Assembly: GCA_903857265.1 (NCBI GenBank)
Contig: CAIODZ010000038.1
Span: 45,254 to 109,253 of the forward strand
DNA from: an uncultured Phycisphaerales bacterium
Lineage (GTDB): Bacteria; Planctomycetota; Phycisphaerae; Sedimentisphaerales; Anaerobacaceae
Direction of reading: 5' to 3'
DNA length: 64,000 bases
Under the pieces are notes generated by a model, which worked only from the letters and a program-made list of their open reading frames with translations, did not search any database and had not been told where the DNA came from. Every line of letters begins with the position of its first letter. Position 1 is the first letter of the stretch. The position numbers and the translations under genes are program-made. Of the stretch, positions 33,186-42,193 are shown in pieces.

Positions 33186-35546
33186 TTAAAAAGGCCAGTT
33201 CGCGGGACTGCTGTCCATCCAATAGCCGGCTAATATGCAGAAGTCAGCGAAATCCACCTTGCCGTCGTGGTTAAGGTCAGCACTCAGGTTCGAACCTGTC
33301 TGCAGCCAGTAATCGCAAAAAGCGTCGAGGTCGTAAATATCGACAACGCCGATGACTTTGACGGCGATGTCTTTTGTGAAGTCAGGAAGCACATAGGTAA
33401 GCTGCCCGTTGACGGAATTGGCTGTGCCTGAGTTGATGATGCCTCCGCTGTCGCGAGTTACGTAAACATAGACATTGTAAAGACCGTCACTAAGCCCTTT
33501 GGCGATAACCGGCTCATTGTGAAAAGTTCCGTTATTTATCAGCCCGTACTGGCTATTGGTGTCATAAATCCAGAAATAGCCCCGCTGTTTGCCCACAAGC
33601 CCCATAGACCCCAGCAGCGAGACATTATTGGGAGCGAATTCATAGCTGGTTATATTAAACCAGTCCTGACCGGTGTTTTCTATTTTCACCGACTGCTGAC
33701 CTGCCGAAAGCGGTACCGAGATTATGAAATTGTTTGAATCAGCGGGATATGTTCCTGAGAAGGTCTGGATGCTGTTAACAAGCACACGCAAGCTGTTTTG
33801 GCACCAGTTGGCGGTACTTTGCACGTGTATTTTCAAGGCGCCTGAAACCGGCATATTCAAATTGAAATTGGGGTCTGACTTGTAATCTGATTTGGTAGAA
33901 CCATGAAGCCATTGGGAGAGGTTTCCCATACCAGGGAAGTAATCCACTTGCAGATAAAATACCGTTTGAGTCGAAACCGCCCAGAAATCAGTGAGTACCG
34001 GGTTTGCAAAGTATGCCTCGCTTCCGGAAGCGGCTCGCTGTGCCCTGGTCAGATTACAGTCGGCGAGATTTTCATTGGCGTCGTAAATCGAAAGCGGTGT
34101 ATATACGCCATAAAGATTACAGGGGTCGATGTAATAGTCCCACCACCATAGATGCGCACTGCTTTTGGCGAAAAAGGCAGCCCAGATGCCGTTGTGCATT
34201 TCCAGGCCTTCTTTTAACTGTGTCGCATAAGGTTCCGGCTGGGTGCTGGTGCTGGTTTCCGGGTTACCGCCTAACCCGAATTCGGCCATAAGCACTGGCT
34301 TGTTGAAGTCCGCCAAACTTAAAGCTGTTTGCTTAAACGTGCGAATGGTGTCGTTTCCATAGTAATGATTCTCAACCAGGTTGATATCAGGTAGATTCCA
34401 GAGGTTTTCAAATCCGGGGCCGTGACTGCTTGTAGTAACGGGGTGTTTGAAGGCGTCGATGCTGCGAATATAAGATGCCATTGTGCTGTGCCATGCTACG
34501 ACGGTTGCCGGCTGGGTTTTCCAGCCGTTGGTCCACTGGACTTCGTTGAATAATTCCCAGGCATAGATTGCGGGCGAATAACCCCAGCGGGCGACGATGT
34601 AGCGATATTTATTTTTGGTATATTTAATGGCATTGGCGTCGGTGAAATATTTACAGGGGTCTGGAAGGAAGCCGCCGGAGTTAGCGGAGTTATACGGGTT
34701 GTTGGCCCAGTCAGAGTCGGTGTCTGTGCTGACCTGGCCGTGATGCTGGAGAGCAAACTGAATGGCGATGTCGTTTTGCTCAGCAATTTCTACATATCTA
34801 TCCATTCGAAGCGATGTCTGCAAAGATGGTTTTCCCACGCCCTGGAAGTAAGTGGTGCCATAAAGGCCTGGTAACCATTCGAGGGCGACGCCCATATCTG
34901 CGCCATAGGTGCAGCTCCATAATCGCACCCAGTTTGCGCCTGCGTTGTGCAGCTTTTGGAGGAAATAATTCCAGCCAGCGATTCCGCCGCCGGGGAGTGA
35001 GCCGTTGTTCCAGCCGATGTTCTCGCCGATGTTGATGCGCGTGTCGCCATTAGAGTATTTGAGGAAGTCGTGCTGATTTGGGTCAACTATTATGAACCCT
35101 TTTTTGCTGCTTTCAATGCAGGTGAAAGAGCCGGCGTTTGTCGCGGTCACTATTCCATCCACGTCTTTGACTTTGATATCGCAGGTATGTGAGCCAAACT
35201 GCGATGGGGCGAATCTCGCCTTCCAGGATATTGCGCCAGCGCCAGAGTCGGGATAAGTTTCAGGATTGCTTCCTGATGCTGTATATGCCTTGTAATAAAA
35301 CCCGGGGATATTCACGTCGGTCCCGTCGGGCTGATGAAAAGTTACCATAACGTCAACTTCGCAGGGGTCGAACGGGTTTGTATATGTCCGTGAAAGCGTA
35401 AATGTCAGTTCGTATTTGGTGTATCTACCGATGGTGGAACTGTTTTGCGATATGCCGCTTATTGTGGTTGCGTTGGCCTGGTTAATTCCTATTACAAGGG
35501 TTAAGATTAGGTGTGCGACCAGAATATACGTTACTTTTTTCATCAT
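33186..35546 (-). CDS. secreted GH5-like glycoside hydrolase with DUF5060 and dockerin-like modules
   Basis: A 786-residue secreted protein. After a signal peptide (about 26 residues) comes a DUF5060-type immunoglobulin-like domain (TISGISQNSSTIGRYTKYEL). It is followed by a TIM-barrel hydrolase with the acid/base Glu in YAWELFNEVQW (about residue 317) and the nucleophile Glu in PVLMAEFGLGG (about residue 425). A beta-rich carbohydrate-binding-like region follows. The C-terminus is a dockerin-like EF-hand repeat (VDIYDLDAFCDYWLQTG and LNHDGKVDFADFCILAGYW). It probably cleaves a beta-linked polysaccharide outside the cell; the substrate is unknown. No cohesin is seen, as is usual for such proteins in this phylum. 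Confidence 0.88.
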   Translation of the reverse strand: MMKKVTYILVAHLILTLVIGINQANATTISGISQNSSTIGRYTKYELTFTLSRTYTNPFDPCEVDVMVTFHQPDGTDVNIPGFYYKAYTASGSNPETYPDSGAGAISWKARFAPSQFGSHTCDIKVKDVDGIVTATNAGSFTCIESSKKGFIIVDPNQHDFLKYSNGDTRINIGENIGWNNGSLPGGGIAGWNYFLQKLHNAGANWVRLWSCTYGADMGVALEWLPGLYGTTYFQGVGKPSLQTSLRMDRYVEIAEQNDIAIQFALQHHGQVSTDTDSDWANNPYNSANSGGFLPDPCKYFTDANAIKYTKNKYRYIVARWGYSPAIYAWELFNEVQWTNGWKTQPATVVAWHSTMASYIRSIDAFKHPVTTSSHGPGFENLWNLPDINLVENHYYGNDTIRTFKQTALSLADFNKPVLMAEFGLGGNPETSTSTQPEPYATQLKEGLEMHNGIWAAFFAKSSAHLWWWDYYIDPCNLYGVYTPLSIYDANENLADCNLTRAQRAASGSEAYFANPVLTDFWAVSTQTVFYLQVDYFPGMGNLSQWLHGSTKSDYKSDPNFNLNMPVSGALKIHVQSTANWCQNSLRVLVNSIQTFSGTYPADSNNFIISVPLSAGQQSVKIENTGQDWFNITSYEFAPNNVSLLGSMGLVGKQRGYFWIYDTNSQYGLINNGTFHNEPVIAKGLSDGLYNVYVYVTRDSGGIINSGTANSVNGQLTYVLPDFTKDIAVKVIGVVDIYDLDAFCDYWLQTGSNLSADLNHDGKVDFADFCILAGYWMDSSPANWPF

Positions 35547-35693
35547 TTGCCCCCTTTTTTCGTGGCGTTATTCATCAAATAAAGCCGCATTATCATTATA
35601 CTCTGAAAAAGGTGGGTATGTCCAGAACATTTTTGCCGGGACGGCCTTATTGCCTTTATATGGCCGCTTTTGGGGGTTTTTGATTCAGGTGAA

Positions 35694-35765
35694 AGCCAAC
35701 GATCGGATTCGAACCGATAACCTCCGGTTTACAAAACCGGAGCTCTACCATTGAGCTACGTTGGC
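35694..35765 (-). tRNA. tRNA-Thr (anticodon UGU)
   Basis: A full cloverleaf on the minus strand: acceptor GCCAACG/CGTTGGC, D arm GCTC..GAGC, anticodon stem CCGGT/ACCGG with loop TTTGTAA (anticodon TGT), T arm ATCGG-TTCGAAT-CCGAT. The predicted discriminator base is T; CCA is not encoded. It reads ACA codons, and ACG/ACU by wobble if modified. Confidence 0.96.
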
Positions 35766-35828
35766 GTAAGTTCTATATCGGCAGGATTATACTGAAAATG
35801 AGGTAATTTAGCAAGCGCTGATGCGAGA

Positions 35829-36875
35829 TTACGTCAAAAGCAGGAGTATAAAGCAGCCGAGCATAATGACCATACCGAGGGGGACGCCGAATGCGGCCCA
35901 TTCTTTGCTTTTTATCGACAGCTTGCTTGCGCAAATGATGTTCGGGATATTGCCGGGGATGAGCATGCCGCCGGCGATTAGCAGACCCATAAGGGCGTCT
36001 TTGATTGTGTCGATGGGCATAGCGGGAGATATTTCTGCGGCTGTCAGCGTCGCGTTATCGAGAATCGCCGAGGTGGTATTCACCCAGTAAATCGCCGCTG
36101 ATGGGATATGCACAATATATTTATCAACGATTGGTGTAAGGCCTGTTCCCAGGAAAACAAGCGCGAGAACGAACAGATAGACCTTGCCCGTTCTGATTAG
36201 TGTGTCTTTTACCTCTTCTGGTTTGTCTTCCGTAAGGGATGGCCCCTCATCTCTTTTGTGTTTGGTGGACAAAAACGCGGGCAATACTCCAAGCAGGATA
36301 ACTAATGGTATGACCCATCTGCCTAATAGTTTCAACAGGAAGAAAAAGTCAGCTTGATAAGGTTCGCCTCTAAGTTTGGAAACCGCGATTGTCGAGAGTG
36401 GTTCGCCTATGGGAGTCAGGACGGCGCCGAGACCTATGGAAAAGCAGGCGATAATCACAAGACGGACTTCGAGCGACCTGTGGAGCCGCAATGCGCTTAT
36501 GACCTCTGCTAAAATCAGCGCCGCGATAATGGCCGTGATAACACTGGACAGCAAGCCCAGGCCCGCGACGATTATGAAAAACAAAGTCGGGTAACCGAAT
36601 CGCCTGCCGAAGGCGTGCGCCCAGGCGCCGATTTTGGGCCTGATGAATCTGAAAATAAGGCCGGCAAAAAGTACCGCCAGCGTGATTTTAATCGGGTCAA
36701 CAAGGGCTTCGCAAACGAGATGCCAGGACCACAGCCCTGAAATGGTTACAGCGAGGCACCCCATAACAAAAAGGAAGGCCTCAAGCTGTTTTTCTATCCG
36801 TTTGGATAAGAAAGGCCCAACAAGAACCATCCCGACAATAAAGACCAATCCGCCCGTTACAAGTGCTTCATTCAT
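35829..36875 (-). CDS. DUF1646-family membrane transporter
   Basis: A 348-residue integral membrane protein with about ten hydrophobic segments in two halves. It resembles the DUF1646 family, which belongs to the ion-transporter superfamily containing NhaD and ArsB. Conserved loops include GLGAVLTPIGEPLSTIAVSKL, NTTSAILDNATLTAAEI and GGMLIPGNIPNIICASKL. The Asp and Asn in the paired helix breaks (DNATLTA, PGNIPN) fit ion binding. Substrate unknown; a cation:proton antiporter is possible. Confidence 0.8.
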   Translation of the reverse strand: MNEALVTGGLVFIVGMVLVGPFLSKRIEKQLEAFLFVMGCLAVTISGLWSWHLVCEALVDPIKITLAVLFAGLIFRFIRPKIGAWAHAFGRRFGYPTLFFIIVAGLGLLSSVITAIIAALILAEVISALRLHRSLEVRLVIIACFSIGLGAVLTPIGEPLSTIAVSKLRGEPYQADFFFLLKLLGRWVIPLVILLGVLPAFLSTKHKRDEGPSLTEDKPEEVKDTLIRTGKVYLFVLALVFLGTGLTPIVDKYIVHIPSAAIYWVNTTSAILDNATLTAAEISPAMPIDTIKDALMGLLIAGGMLIPGNIPNIICASKLSIKSKEWAAFGVPLGMVIMLGCFILLLLT

Positions 36876-36964
36876 GTTTATTTTCTGTTTTAGATTTGTT
36901 GTTTTTGATTTACAATTTGAGAATGATAAGTCATAAATGGTAAATTATAAAGGGGAAACTGGAA

Positions 36965-37795
36965 ATGCATAAGTTTGTTTTGCTTTTGTTGGTATCCGGT
37001 TTGTGTTTTTCCTTTGGCTGCGCCGCAAACCCGATTACCGGTGAAGACGAGCTGATGCTCGACCGTGACTACCATCACGACATAAAGCTGGGCAAAGATA
37101 TTGCCCCAAAGGTCGAAAAAGCGCTTAAAGGCAGAATCAAAGACCAGGTATTACAGGATTATATAAACGGTGTTGGCCATAAAATTGCCAGATTCAGCCA
37201 CAACCCGGATTTCGATTTTAATTTTGTTGCTGTAAACGACAAGTCGGTAAACGCCATATCGCTTCCCGGCGGATGTATTTTCATCACAAAAGGCCTTCTC
37301 ATCAAACTCGAAAATGAATCGCAGCTCGCGGGCGTATTGGCGCACGAGACCGTTCACGTCGTTGCGAGAGACGCTGAAAATATGATGAGCAAACAAGTCG
37401 GCATGAGTGCGTTGTTTATCCTGGCGGCGTCCCAGGCCCGAACGCAGGGTGAGGTGGCTGCCGCCAATATAGCGATGCAGCTTGTTGCGGTCAAATACAG
37501 CAGGGAAGACGAAAGAACCGCGGACCTCGGCGGTATGGATTATATGTTCAGGGCCGGCTACAACCCCAACGGTATGGTCGAGACGATGCGGATACTGCAG
37601 AAAGAAGAGGAGGCGAACAATTCCTGCGATTTCTTTTCAACGCACCCTTCGCCCGAAAATCGCATCGATTACCTCAGGGCGAGAATCCAGTCGCATTATC
37701 TGGACGGTATCGCGGGGACAAAAACGGGAGAGGATGAATACCGGCAGAATGTTCTCGACAGGTTAAAAAATCTGCCTGACGAACCGCGCAGATAA
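36965..37795 (+). CDS. M48-family metalloprotease lipoprotein
   Basis: A 276-residue zinc protease. The signal sequence ends in a lipobox (FSFGC, Cys near residue 19), so it is probably an outer-membrane or periplasmic lipoprotein. The catalytic zinc motif HETVH lies in GVLAHETVHVVARDAENM and the third ligand in SREDERTADLGGMDYMF. It resembles BepA/YfgC and LoiP-type quality-control proteases, which degrade misfolded outer-membrane proteins. No C-terminal TPR domain is present, unlike BepA. AAAGGGGAAACTGG precedes the ATG. Confidence 0.92.
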   Translation: MHKFVLLLLVSGLCFSFGCAANPITGEDELMLDRDYHHDIKLGKDIAPKVEKALKGRIKDQVLQDYINGVGHKIARFSHNPDFDFNFVAVNDKSVNAISLPGGCIFITKGLLIKLENESQLAGVLAHETVHVVARDAENMMSKQVGMSALFILAASQARTQGEVAAANIAMQLVAVKYSREDERTADLGGMDYMFRAGYNPNGMVETMRILQKEEEANNSCDFFSTHPSPENRIDYLRARIQSHYLDGIAGTKTGEDEYRQNVLDRLKNLPDEPRR

Positions 37796-37858
37796 TTGAG
37801 CGGGAATGGAGTGATTGCGTTGAAAAAATGTGGTTTGCCTGCCACGAGCCGGAAGACA

Positions 37859-38905
37859 TTACGCGATTTTGAGTATTCTCGCCGGCTCTTCCGGCATACC
37901 CGTGCGTGCGGAAAGATAAGCAGCTTCTATAAACGCCATAATCTTCAGGTTGTCGGCTGCCGGGCTTACGAGCGGATTTTTGTCGGGCCAAAGCAGATGA
38001 GAGCCGAAATTTTCCAGCACCATTTTCATCCGGGCGGACGAATCATCCGCGAATTCGTCCTGCCTGAGCCGCTGTCCCCGTGAATCAGCGATTTCAAACA
38101 CCTTGTCGTCGCATCTTACAATCGTATCCTGGCACTGCGCGATTAACCATTTTTGCTGCTGGTTTGCGAGTGATTGCCCGACAGAGGCGTGACCCGCGAG
38201 GAGATTGCCCGACATCGCGTCACCGAATTTCATCGTTATGATAGCGCTGTCCTCTGTTCTGTATAGTCGCTGCTGTCTGTCGCCCGCGGTGCTTCCCGCG
38301 ACGCAATACACCTGCTGGGGCAAGCCGAAGTTCAGAATTATCTGGTCGATTATCTCCCAGCAGTCGTAAAGAATCGCGCCGCCTCCGGCCAGCATCGGGT
38401 CATCGCGCCATTTTGCCCTTGGCGTGCTTGGTGTTGGCTCGCCTGCTGCTGCAAGGATAAGAAACGGCTGTTGCGCCGGGTTTTGCAGGAAATATCCCCT
38501 TGCCGCAAGTGCGCTTTGAGCGAATCTTCCCGGGTTGGCCGCAGCGAGGGTAACTCCCTCGTTTTGCGCCATCTTTACGAATTCCGCCGCCTCACTGAAA
38601 TTTCTCGCAAATGGCGGCAGCTTGAGAATGTGAAATTTCTTTTTTATCGCCAGTTTGAGATATTCGGCGCAGTTGTGAATCGGTGCGGCGACGAGCAGGC
38701 AGTCGAGCTGGTTCTGTATTATCAGCCGGCGATAATCGTCGTATGCCGCACAGTTGTAATCTTTGGCGACCTGTTGCGCCAGGTTTGCGTCATTATCGCC
38801 CACAGCCGCAATGGTAAAGCAGTCGAGACCTTTGGCTGCATCGAGCAGCGACCTGCCCGTGTCATTTAGGCCCAGGACAGCTATCTTCAGAGGATTCTCT
38901 CGCAT
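37859..38905 (-). CDS. Gfo/Idh/MocA-like protein lacking the catalytic residues
   Basis: A 348-residue protein with a Rossmann-type N-terminus (IAVLGLNDTGRSLLDAA). The overall pattern matches the Gfo/Idh/MocA oxidoreductases, but the hallmark EKP is replaced: FHILKLPPFARNFSEAAEFV, where the active-site Lys position is Pro. The second motif GGGxLxDxGxHxxD is GGGAILYDCWEIIDQ, so Asp and His become Tyr and Glu. It is probably not a normal dehydrogenase. The ATG at 38905 is preferred to a TTG four codons upstream. It lies downstream of glyA on the same strand, 48 bases apart. Confidence 0.8.
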   Translation of the reverse strand: MRENPLKIAVLGLNDTGRSLLDAAKGLDCFTIAAVGDNDANLAQQVAKDYNCAAYDDYRRLIIQNQLDCLLVAAPIHNCAEYLKLAIKKKFHILKLPPFARNFSEAAEFVKMAQNEGVTLAAANPGRFAQSALAARGYFLQNPAQQPFLILAAAGEPTPSTPRAKWRDDPMLAGGGAILYDCWEIIDQIILNFGLPQQVYCVAGSTAGDRQQRLYRTEDSAIITMKFGDAMSGNLLAGHASVGQSLANQQQKWLIAQCQDTIVRCDDKVFEIADSRGQRLRQDEFADDSSARMKMVLENFGSHLLWPDKNPLVSPAADNLKIMAFIEAAYLSARTGMPEEPARILKIA

Positions 38906-38953
38906 CCCTGCACACAAATCGCAGCGAAAGTAAACGGCTGCAACTATCCGTGA

Positions 38954-40216
38954 TTATTTCTTGTTCGGAATAATGAAGTGGTCCGGCACCGGGAACTGCG
39001 AGCACATCAGCAGAACATCTTTGGCGACCTGCTCGATGACCGATTCATTATCGATGTTCTCGGCGACCTTGCCTATGTATTCCGCGATTTGCCGGGCCTG
39101 TTCTTCTTTCATGCCGCGTGTGGTAATCGCGGGCGTTCCGATTCGCAGGCCGCTCGGGTTTGCCGGGGGAGCCGGATCGTTGGGTATGGTGTTGTAGTTG
39201 GTTTCGATTCTGGCCCGGTCGAGCGCCTTGGCGAATTTTTTGCCGGGGATGTTTTTGTTTCTCAAATCGATGAGAATCAGGTGATTGTCTGTGCCGCCCG
39301 ATACGAGGTTGAATCCGCATTCGAGCAGTTTTTCGGCCATCGCCTTTGCGTTTTTGACAATCTGTTTGGCGTAAACGACAAACTCAGTCGTGTCAGCTTC
39401 CGCGAGCGCGACGGCAATCGCGGTAATCGTGTGCATGTGCGGGCCTCCCTGGAGTCCGGGGAAGACGGCCTTATCGACTTTGTCGGCGTGTTCGGCTCTG
39501 CAGAGCAGCATTCCGCCTCGCGGGCCTCGCAGCGTCTTGTGCGTTGTTGTTGAAACGATGTCCGCGTAGGGAACGGGACTTTTGTGAACGCCCGCGACGA
39601 CTAAGCCGGAGATATGGGCGATATCACTGACGTGATATGCGCCGACCTCTTTGGCGATGTCGCCAAAAATCTCGAAGTTGATTTCTCGCGGATATGCTGT
39701 GCAGCCGGAGATTATGATTTTTGGCTTGTTTTTCTTTGCCAGGTCTCGAATCTGGTCATAGTCGAACCTGCCCGTCTCAGAGCTGACGCCATACTGCATT
39801 GAATTGAAGATTTTGCCGGTCATACTGACTTTCCAGCCGTGGGTGAGATGCCCGCCGTGGGGCAAAGCAAGTCCCATAATCGTATCGCCGGGCTTTGCCA
39901 GCGCGATATAAGCCGCGAGGTTCGCGATTGAGCCGGAATATGGCTGGACGTTGGCGTGGTCGGCCTTGAATATCTTTATGGCCCGCTGTCGGGCGATGGT
40001 TTCGATGAGGTCGGTAATCTGTTGGCCCTCATAATACCGTTTACCCGGGTATCCCTCTGCGTATTTGTTGGTCAGGCAACTGCCGCTTGCCAGCATTACC
40101 GCCTTGGAAACGTAGTTTTCGGACGGTATAAGCCGGACACAGGCGCTCTGGCGTGCGCCTTCCTGCCTTATAAGTTCATATATTTGCGGGTCATACTGCT
40201 CAAGAGCCGTAAGCAT
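38954..40216 (-). CDS. glyA: serine hydroxymethyltransferase
   Basis: Interconverts serine and glycine with tetrahydrofolate and is the main source of one-carbon units. It has 420 residues. The PLP lysine is in DIVSTTTHKTLRGPRGGM (K near residue 228). Other signatures are LIPSENYVSKAVM, NKYAEGYPGKRYYEG and SDIAHISGLV. GGAG lies five bases before the ATG. Confidence 0.96.
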   Translation of the reverse strand: MLTALEQYDPQIYELIRQEGARQSACVRLIPSENYVSKAVMLASGSCLTNKYAEGYPGKRYYEGQQITDLIETIARQRAIKIFKADHANVQPYSGSIANLAAYIALAKPGDTIMGLALPHGGHLTHGWKVSMTGKIFNSMQYGVSSETGRFDYDQIRDLAKKNKPKIIISGCTAYPREINFEIFGDIAKEVGAYHVSDIAHISGLVVAGVHKSPVPYADIVSTTTHKTLRGPRGGMLLCRAEHADKVDKAVFPGLQGGPHMHTITAIAVALAEADTTEFVVYAKQIVKNAKAMAEKLLECGFNLVSGGTDNHLILIDLRNKNIPGKKFAKALDRARIETNYNTIPNDPAPPANPSGLRIGTPAITTRGMKEEQARQIAEYIGKVAENIDNESVIEQVAKDVLLMCSQFPVPDHFIIPNKK

Positions 40217-40255
40217 AGCATATTCTCCATAAATATTGGTTTAAGGTACCACGGT

Positions 40256-40284
40256 TTTATAGCAAAGTCGGGATTTCAATACAA
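40256..40284 (-). promoter_or_regulatory. promoter of glyA
   Basis: On the minus strand TTGTAT (40284-40279), 17 bases, TATAAA (40261-40256), giving a leader of about 32 bases to the glyA ATG. Confidence 0.6.
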
Positions 40285-40314
40285 GCATTTATACGCCCGT
40301 GGCGGATTTATTTG

Positions 40315-40342
40315 TTGACAGAATTTGGCCGAAGAATACGAT
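40315..40342 (+). promoter_or_regulatory. promoter of the TPR gene
   Basis: TTGACA (40315-40320), 16 bases, TACGAT (40337-40342), 44 bases before the start codon. It diverges from the glyA promoter. Confidence 0.6.
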
Positions 40343-40385
40343 TATGGTGTGGGAAGCTTCATAAAGTGGTTTTTTGAGGAAATTG

Positions 40386-41774
40386 ATGCCTGAAGACAAT
40401 GGAATAAGCGCAAAGGCGAAGTTGTTTTTTGAAAAGGCCGACGAGGCGGCCGCAAATTACAATTTCGACTATGCTATAGATTTGTATCTCGAAGGGTTGC
40501 GATACAACCCTGATGCGCTTCAGGACGGCCATTTGCAGCTTAGGGAGCTTGCCCTCAGACGAGAGGCCAAGGGCGGCAAGAAACCCTCGATGATGGAAAG
40601 AATGAAATATTCCCGCGGCAAGACCCCCCTCGAACAGTTGCTCAACGCCGAATATCTGATGGCCAGGGACCCGGAACATTTGCCGTATATCGAGGCGATG
40701 CTAAAGGCGACTGTGGCTGGCGGATACAATCAAACGGCAAAATGGATAGCGGATTTGCTGTTCGCGGCCTACAATGCCTCGCAATCGCCGTCGGCGCATA
40801 TGTATATGCTGCTGAAGGACTCATACGCAGCCATTGGGTTGTGGGACAGGGCCCTGGCGGCTTGCCAGTATGCGGCGAAATTGCGTCCCGATGACGGCGA
40901 AATAGTTGACGAGGCGAAGAGATTATCCGCGGAGCTGACTGTTTCACGAGGCAAATATGACCAGGCGGGCGACTTCCGCAAATCAATCAAAAACCGCGAG
41001 GAGCAGGAAATATTTCAGTCGCAGCAGGGAGTAATCAAGACAAAGGACTACCGGGTTCTTGCTGTAGAGGCGGCGAGAAGGGCATACGAGCAAAACCCTG
41101 AGTCGGCACATAGCATATTCGGACTGGCGGGCGTCCTTGCGGATATGAGGACCGACCAGACGGAAGAAGAAGCGATAAAACTGCTCGAGGACGCGTACAA
41201 AAAGAGGCAGGATTTCAGCTTCAAGGAACGAGCGGGCCTGATTCGAATCGGGCAGATAAAACGCAAGATACGGGAGGCGGACGAGGCAATTGACGCAAAT
41301 CCCGAAGACAGCATCGCAAAGTCAAAGCACGCCGGCCTTGTCGGGCAGTTGAACAAGGCAGAAATGGAACATTACGGGCTTTGCGTCAAAAACTATCCTA
41401 CCGACCTCAAGGCAAAATACGAATACGGCCTGCGTCTGGTCTATAACAAGAGATGTGATGAAGCGATTCCGTTGCTTCAGGAGGCCCAGAAGGACCCGAG
41501 GCACAAAATTGCGGCCATGGGCAAGATAGGCCTCTGCTTTTTTATAAAGGGCTGGTATGCCGATGCGGAGGATATTTTCACCAGGGCAATCGAATCTTAT
41601 GAAATAAAAGATGACGACATTGCGAAGGAATTGCGGTATAATCTTGCCCGCTCCTTCGAGGAGCAGGGCAAAAAGGCCGAGGCCCTTGACATATATCGTA
41701 AAATAGCCCAGGTTGACTTTGGGTTCAAAGATGTTTCCCAGCGGGTTGACCGGCTGAGAAAAGAAGCGAAATAA
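40386..41774 (+). CDS. TPR-repeat protein
   Basis: A 462-residue cytoplasmic protein with dispersed TPR helices: NYNFDYAIDLYLEGLRYNPD, LKDSYAAIGLWDRALAACQ, KAKYEYGLRLVYNKRCDEAI, IGLCFFIKGWYADAEDIF and LARSFEEQGKKAEALDIY. No other domain is recognised. The ATG at 40386 with GAGGAA a few bases upstream is preferred. rpsT follows 63 bases later. Partner unknown. Confidence 0.85.
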   Translation: MPEDNGISAKAKLFFEKADEAAANYNFDYAIDLYLEGLRYNPDALQDGHLQLRELALRREAKGGKKPSMMERMKYSRGKTPLEQLLNAEYLMARDPEHLPYIEAMLKATVAGGYNQTAKWIADLLFAAYNASQSPSAHMYMLLKDSYAAIGLWDRALAACQYAAKLRPDDGEIVDEAKRLSAELTVSRGKYDQAGDFRKSIKNREEQEIFQSQQGVIKTKDYRVLAVEAARRAYEQNPESAHSIFGLAGVLADMRTDQTEEEAIKLLEDAYKKRQDFSFKERAGLIRIGQIKRKIREADEAIDANPEDSIAKSKHAGLVGQLNKAEMEHYGLCVKNYPTDLKAKYEYGLRLVYNKRCDEAIPLLQEAQKDPRHKIAAMGKIGLCFFIKGWYADAEDIFTRAIESYEIKDDDIAKELRYNLARSFEEQGKKAEALDIYRKIAQVDFGFKDVSQRVDRLRKEAK

Positions 41775-41837
41775 CAGGTATTGAAAATAACTGTGTACAG
41801 GAAAATTGTTAACAGAAGTATTTTTTAGGAGACAGAA

Positions 41838-42116
41838 GTGGCTCATTCGTTGTCGGCAAAAAAAAGAGTAAGGCAGAACGAAAAAAGAAGAGCAATTAAT
41901 CGCGCAAGAAAGAGCAGCATCAAGACGCAGATAAAGCATTTTGAGGACGCCCTTGCCAGTGGAGACCTCAAGGCGGCGGCGGAGCAGTTCCGTCTTACGG
42001 CCAAACGGCTGGATAAGGTCGCATCGACCACCACTATGCATAAAAAAACAGCCGCTCGCAAAAAATCACGTCTTGCCAAACGGCTCAACGCGCTGAAAGC
42101 AAAAGCGCCGGCCTAA
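41838..42116 (+). CDS. rpsT: 30S ribosomal protein S20
   Basis: A 92-residue, strongly basic helical protein that binds 16S rRNA. Typical features are MAHSLSAKKRVRQNEKRRAINRARKS at the start and HKKTAARKKSRLAKRLN at the end. The GTG start has AGGAGA five bases upstream. The stop codon lies inside the left end of a repeat (42115). Confidence 0.95.
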   Translation: MAHSLSAKKRVRQNEKRRAINRARKSSIKTQIKHFEDALASGDLKAAAEQFRLTAKRLDKVASTTTMHKKTAARKKSRLAKRLNALKAKAPA

Positions 42117-42190
42117 CCACAAAGTCACGAACGAAGGCACCGAGACACGGGGTAAAATGAGGAAATTAGTGCCTTTGTGTCTTAGTGGTT
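42115..42190. repeat. inverted CACAAAG/GTGTCTT-type repeat between rpsT and rnr
   Basis: AACCAC (42115-42120) and GTGGTT (42185-42190) form the ends, AAGGCAC (42134-42140) pairs with GTGCCTT (42169-42175), and the arms are built of short CACGA, CACCGAGACA and TTTGTGTCTT words. It overlaps the rpsT stop and ends four bases before the rnr ATG, so the rnr ribosome site was displaced. Confidence 0.65.
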
Positions 42191-42193
42191 AAA

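Noticed and set aside
41322..42041. A 239-codon reverse frame over the TPR gene and rpsT
   Set aside because: It runs opposite two supported genes, including S20.
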